Shown here piece by piece: positions 6,233 to 8,495 of a stretch of DNA of 8,495 nucleotides. The position numbers and the translations under genes were made by a program. A model generated the notes under the pieces. That model had not been told where the DNA came from, did not search any database, and was given only the letters and a program-made list of their open reading frames with translations. Position 1 is the stretch's first letter. Every line of letters begins with the position of its first letter. The stretch comes from Gammaproteobacteria bacterium (GTDB lineage Bacteria > Pseudomonadota > Gammaproteobacteria > Pseudomonadales > Pseudohongiellaceae), in contig DMJN01000338.1 in the NCBI GenBank assembly GCA_003451715.1, positions 1-8,495 on the forward strand, read 5' to 3'.

Positions 6233-6334
6233 TATTGCTCCCTTCTAACCTGTGGAACTCTATATTATTTTCAGTGAAACTTACGCAAGCCAGAAATTCT
6301 TGTCAGTTACAAACCCGGCTGCGCTGCTATTTTT

Positions 6335-7483
6335 TTATACTAATACTTTCTTAAACACCTCTACTGCAATTGCCATCTCTTCCCGGCTACCGAGTGAAAT
6401 ACGGCAGTGGGTTTGGTGCAATGGTGGGAAGTCGCGACCTACCAGCACTTTGTTTTCCAGGCAGGCTTCACGGAACTCCTTAGCCGGGCGTCTAATATTT
6501 ACGAAGATATGATTGGTGTTGGAATCTCCCACTTCGAATCCCATCTCGTGAAAGGCTCCGATGACCATGTCTCGAATCTCGGCGTTTTCCTGTGCTTCCC
6601 AGGCGATGTGTTCCTTGTCCTCCAACGCGGTGAGAGCGGCGATGGCACCCAGCATGTTCACATCGCCCATGCCCCAGGCTCCGCGAATCTTCGCCAGCGT
6701 CTGTTGCTGGCCAATTCCATAGCCGATTCGCAGGCCGGCCATACCGTGGGCCTTGGAAAAGGATCGGGTGATAAAGACATTTTCAAATTCCATAGCCAGG
6801 GGTATTGCCGTTTCCATGGCACCATTTTGCGCATAATTGATATAGGCCTCATCGATATGAATCATGGTGGCAGGATTCTCACGCATGACGCGGCGCACAA
6901 ATTGTTCCACGGCCTGTGGACCGTGCGCAGTACCGGTGGGGTTGTTGGGGTTACACAAGTACAGCAGTCCCGCACCTTCGGCAGCACCAGCCAGCGCATT
7001 CAGATCGACGGCCAGTGAGCTATCGAGGTCCTGCTCGATGGTTTTCGCGCCGATCTGTCGGGCCGTACCCAAGCTGGTGGAGTAGGTGGGCATGGGTGTT
7101 ACTAAGGCTTTGTCTGCGGAACAGAACGCCCTTACCGAACCCTGCAATAATGGGGTCGAACCCGTTGCCAACTGCACGTTATCCGTTGTCACGCCGTAGT
7201 TATCGGCAATGCCCTGGCGTAACTCATTGACATGGTCTGGCGAATAACCGCGACCCACCCGCTTGTTGACGTGGGCATGCAGTGCACCCATGGTCTTCGG
7301 GCCGGGGCCACGGGCACTCTCGTTCTGATTGAGCTGAATGATGCCATTGTCATAGATTCCGGATTTTGTATTTGCCCGGGTCTGGGCCTTGGCACCCCTG
7401 TTGATAAGGGATGTACCCGCCAGCACTCCAGCTGCCGTGCCGAGTGCCATGGTTCCAACAAATCCGCGTCGTGTAGTTTTCAT
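6335..7483 (-). CDS. Tat-exported PLP-dependent aminotransferase, HisC-like
   Basis: A 382-residue protein with a twin-arginine signal peptide: TTRRGFVGT (3-11), a hydrophobic stretch to about 27, and likely cleavage at AKA-QT (33/34). The rest is a fold-type-I aminotransferase close to the histidinol-phosphate aminotransferase branch. It has LNQNESARGPGPK (51-63, the family's NENP-like substrate segment), ATGSTPLLQG (106-115) where the PLP phosphate binds, CNPNNPTGT (Asn181), HIDEAYINY (Asp211, Tyr214), SFSKAHGMAGLRIGYG with Lys244 as the Schiff base and Arg252, and CRISLGS (Arg361). All catalytic residues are intact. AGGGAG (7490-7495) lies 6 bases before the ATG. Cytoplasmic histidine synthesis is unlikely because of the export signal and the absence of his genes. 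A periplasmic amino-acid aminotransferase or related role is inferred. It is probably co-transcribed with the MalY-like gene downstream. The two belong to different branches, so this is not a recent duplication. Confidence 0.92.
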   Translation of the reverse strand: MKTTRRGFVGTMALGTAAGVLAGTSLINRGAKAQTRANTKSGIYDNGIIQLNQNESARGPGPKTMGALHAHVNKRVGRGYSPDHVNELRQGIADNYGVTTDNVQLATGSTPLLQGSVRAFCSADKALVTPMPTYSTSLGTARQIGAKTIEQDLDSSLAVDLNALAGAAEGAGLLYLCNPNNPTGTAHGPQAVEQFVRRVMRENPATMIHIDEAYINYAQNGAMETAIPLAMEFENVFITRSFSKAHGMAGLRIGYGIGQQQTLAKIRGAWGMGDVNMLGAIAALTALEDKEHIAWEAQENAEIRDMVIGAFHEMGFEVGDSNTNHIFVNIRRPAKEFREACLENKVLVGRDFPPLHQTHCRISLGSREEMAIAVEVFKKVLV

Positions 7484-7497
7484 TAGTAACTCCCTGG

Positions 7498-7557
7498 GCC
7501 TGCAGATCAGGCTCTATGGTAAGACTGTATGTTCTTGTAGTGGGCTGCTCTGCAGCC
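7498..7557 (-). other. Two short hairpins in the leader of the HisC-like gene
   Basis: GCCTG-5-CAGGC (7498-7512) lies two bases upstream of the ribosome binding site, and GGCTGC-3-GCAGCC (7543-7557) lies about 60 bases before the start. Both are perfect but short and could affect translation or be chance. On the plus strand the second is followed by a T run, but no plus-strand gene lies upstream of it. Confidence 0.25.
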
Positions 7558-7614
7558 GTTTTAGGGATTCCGACATCATAACGCCAGCAAATACTGAAAT
7601 ACAGGGGAATTCAT

Positions 7615-7627
7615 ACAATTCAATTGT
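7615..7627. promoter_or_regulatory. AT-rich palindrome, possible operator
   Basis: ACAATT-C-AATTGT is a perfect 13-base odd palindrome in the 255-base gap upstream of the HisC-like gene, 132 bases before its ATG. It has the shape of a dimeric regulator site. I found no clear -35/-10 pair next to it, so function is uncertain. Confidence 0.3.
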
Positions 7628-7679
7628 GCCAAGAAGCTGAATCTACTCAGTTTCAAAGCGCCGGGCGGGCTGACCCGAA

Positions 7680-7723
7680 CTACAATCAGCTGCCAGGCTC
7701 CACAGCCCAGCTGCTGATTGTAG
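7680..7723. repeat. Inverted repeat downstream of the beta-propeller gene
   Basis: Perfect 11-bp arms (7680-7690, CTACAATCAGC, and 7713-7723) enclose a smaller GGCT/AGCC hairpin. It starts 15 bases after the propeller stop on the minus strand. A hairpin at a gene's 3' end suggests a transcript-end or RNA-stabilising structure, but no T run follows on the minus strand, so it is not a classical intrinsic terminator. Confidence 0.6.
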
Positions 7724-7738
7724 AACTGATAGGGGTTG

Positions 7739-8495
7739 TTAGGGCTGGACTCCCCACATTGAGGCCTTCACTTCACCCTGATGCACGTAAAACACGGCAT
7801 CGTTCGCCAGCACCGATCGGTCGCCGAAACTGCCCCAGAAATTGAATGTCTCTACTGAACTGGTAGAGTCCGCTTCAATATAGCCTGCCTGGGATAGGCC
7901 CGAGGCGTCGGCCTCGAAGGAATAGAGTCCCTTGCTGGTGAAGGCATACCAGGCGTTCGGTTCTTGCGGATCAAACCAGGCATAGTCGGGCTCGGTTGCA
8001 TGGACCTGTATGGGAATGGCAAAGCGCGCCGGATTGCTTTCGGTGGCCGGCAGGAAAGAGATGCCGTGGTGATCATAGAGCACTTCCGATTCAGAACCCC
8101 GCTTGCCGTAGAGCAGGGAATTGATCTCGGTGGGAGTGGCGAGGTCAGACACATCGAACAGCGAGAGTTTGACTCCCTGGTACCAGGCACCGCGTGCGAA
8201 GCCGAAATCCGTAGAACCATCATCGGGTATGGCATCTTTACCGATACCGAGCAACAGGTCTTCGTCAACAGGGTGCAGGTAATCAGAATACCCTTCGATC
8301 TCCAGCTCACCGGCAATGTTGGGATTTTCCTGGTCAGACAGATCTACCACATACAGCGGATCGATGACCCTGAAAGTAACCAGATAGGCGCGATCGCCAA
8401 AGAATCTTGCGGCATAGAGTTGTTCCCCGGGTTTGCCGATGCCGTCGATAAAGTCGACGGTTTGTAACTCGCCGGCATTGTCCTTGAGCACGCTT
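7739..8495 (-). CDS. Secreted-type beta-propeller domain protein, C-terminal part (runs off right edge)
   Basis: The last 251 residues or so of a larger protein; the frame is open to the window edge, so the true start and any signal peptide lie outside. The segment GEQLYAARFFGDRAYLVTF, then DPLYVVDLSD and GELEIEGYSDYLHPV, matches the family of extracellular proteins with a C-terminal beta-propeller (the Beta_propel type) as I recognise it. Further blades are suggested by VKLSLFDVSDLATPTEI, YDHHGISFLP and the run from GLYSFEAD to the end. The repeated DLSD or DVSD followed by PxxxGEL or PTEI resembles inter-blade turns. Such proteins are usually exported and of unknown function; an enzymatic role is not apparent. 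A 255-base gap separates it from the PLP enzymes, so linkage to them is uncertain. The visible end at VQP is the natural C-terminus (TAA at 7741-7739). Confidence 0.87.
   Translation of the reverse strand, partial: SVLKDNAGELQTVDFIDGIGKPGEQLYAARFFGDRAYLVTFRVIDPLYVVDLSDQENPNIAGELEIEGYSDYLHPVDEDLLLGIGKDAIPDDGSTDFGFARGAWYQGVKLSLFDVSDLATPTEINSLLYGKRGSESEVLYDHHGISFLPATESNPARFAIPIQVHATEPDYAWFDPQEPNAWYAFTSKGLYSFEADASGLSQAGYIEADSTSSVETFNFWGSFGDRSVLANDAVFYVHQGEVKASMWGVQP

Noticed and set aside
6259..6288. Minus-strand promoter (TTGCGT, 18 bases, TATAGA) in the gap between the two PLP enzyme genes
   Set aside because: Only 3 of 6 and 4 of 6 matches in an AT-rich gap, so co-transcription from the upstream gene remains the simpler reading.
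6407..7018. Plus-strand 203-residue open frame opposite the HisC-like gene
   Set aside because: Antisense to a clear, fully motif-supported gene, with no ribosome site or recognisable domain; a codon-bias shadow.
6335..7483. Naming the HisC-like gene hisC
   Set aside because: The Tat signal and the absence of any histidine biosynthesis genes argue against a role in histidine synthesis despite good motif similarity.
7607..7636. Sigma-54 promoter (TGGCAC on the minus strand) upstream of the HisC-like gene
   Set aside because: The second element TTGTA is two bases too far from TGGCAC and lacks the required GC.

Overview
The window looks like chromosomal DNA of a Gram-negative bacterium, most plausibly a marine or environmental gammaproteobacterium. 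The clues are moderate GC content, Tat and Sec export signals typical of a cell with a periplasm, and genes whose closest recognisable relatives are proteobacterial families. The taxon is inferred from family content and cannot be fixed from the sequence alone. I see no rRNA, tRNA, CRISPR array, insertion sequence or phage gene, and coding density is high, with no gene-free gap longer than about 270 bases.

Layout from left to right. Bases 1-458 (minus) hold the N-terminal third of an amidase-signature enzyme, cut by the window edge. A divergent intergenic region (459-726) carries candidate promoters for both directions. Next come a Sec-exported cupin (727-1365, plus) ending in a strong hairpin terminator, and a cation diffusion facilitator transporter (1488-2426, plus). 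A VOC/glyoxalase-fold protein (minus) and a carboxymuconolactone-decarboxylase-like protein (plus) are divergent across a 115-base promoter region (3023-3137) containing palindromes. An isocitrate lyase/PEP mutase superfamily enzyme (3815-4642, minus) is preceded and slightly overlapped by a probable 40-residue membrane protein gene (4636-4758) with a very good Shine-Dalgarno sequence.

The most distinctive block is at 4880-7483 (minus). Two consecutive fold-type-I PLP enzymes, one MalY/PatB-like and one histidinol-phosphate-aminotransferase-like, both start with twin-arginine signal peptides and both keep a full set of PLP-binding residues. They probably form a transcription unit that ends at a strong intrinsic terminator (4827-4865). 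This implies PLP chemistry on amino acids in the periplasm rather than the cytoplasm. The right edge (7739-8495, minus) is the C-terminal part of a secreted-type beta-propeller protein.

Functionally the window reads as accessory metabolism plus envelope functions: small-molecule catabolic enzymes (amidase, VOC, CMD, lyase), a divalent-metal transporter, and several exported proteins (cupin, two PLP enzymes, propeller). No complete pathway can be assembled. The paired Tat-exported PLP enzymes and the small membrane ORF coupled to the lyase are the best candidates for undescribed biology.
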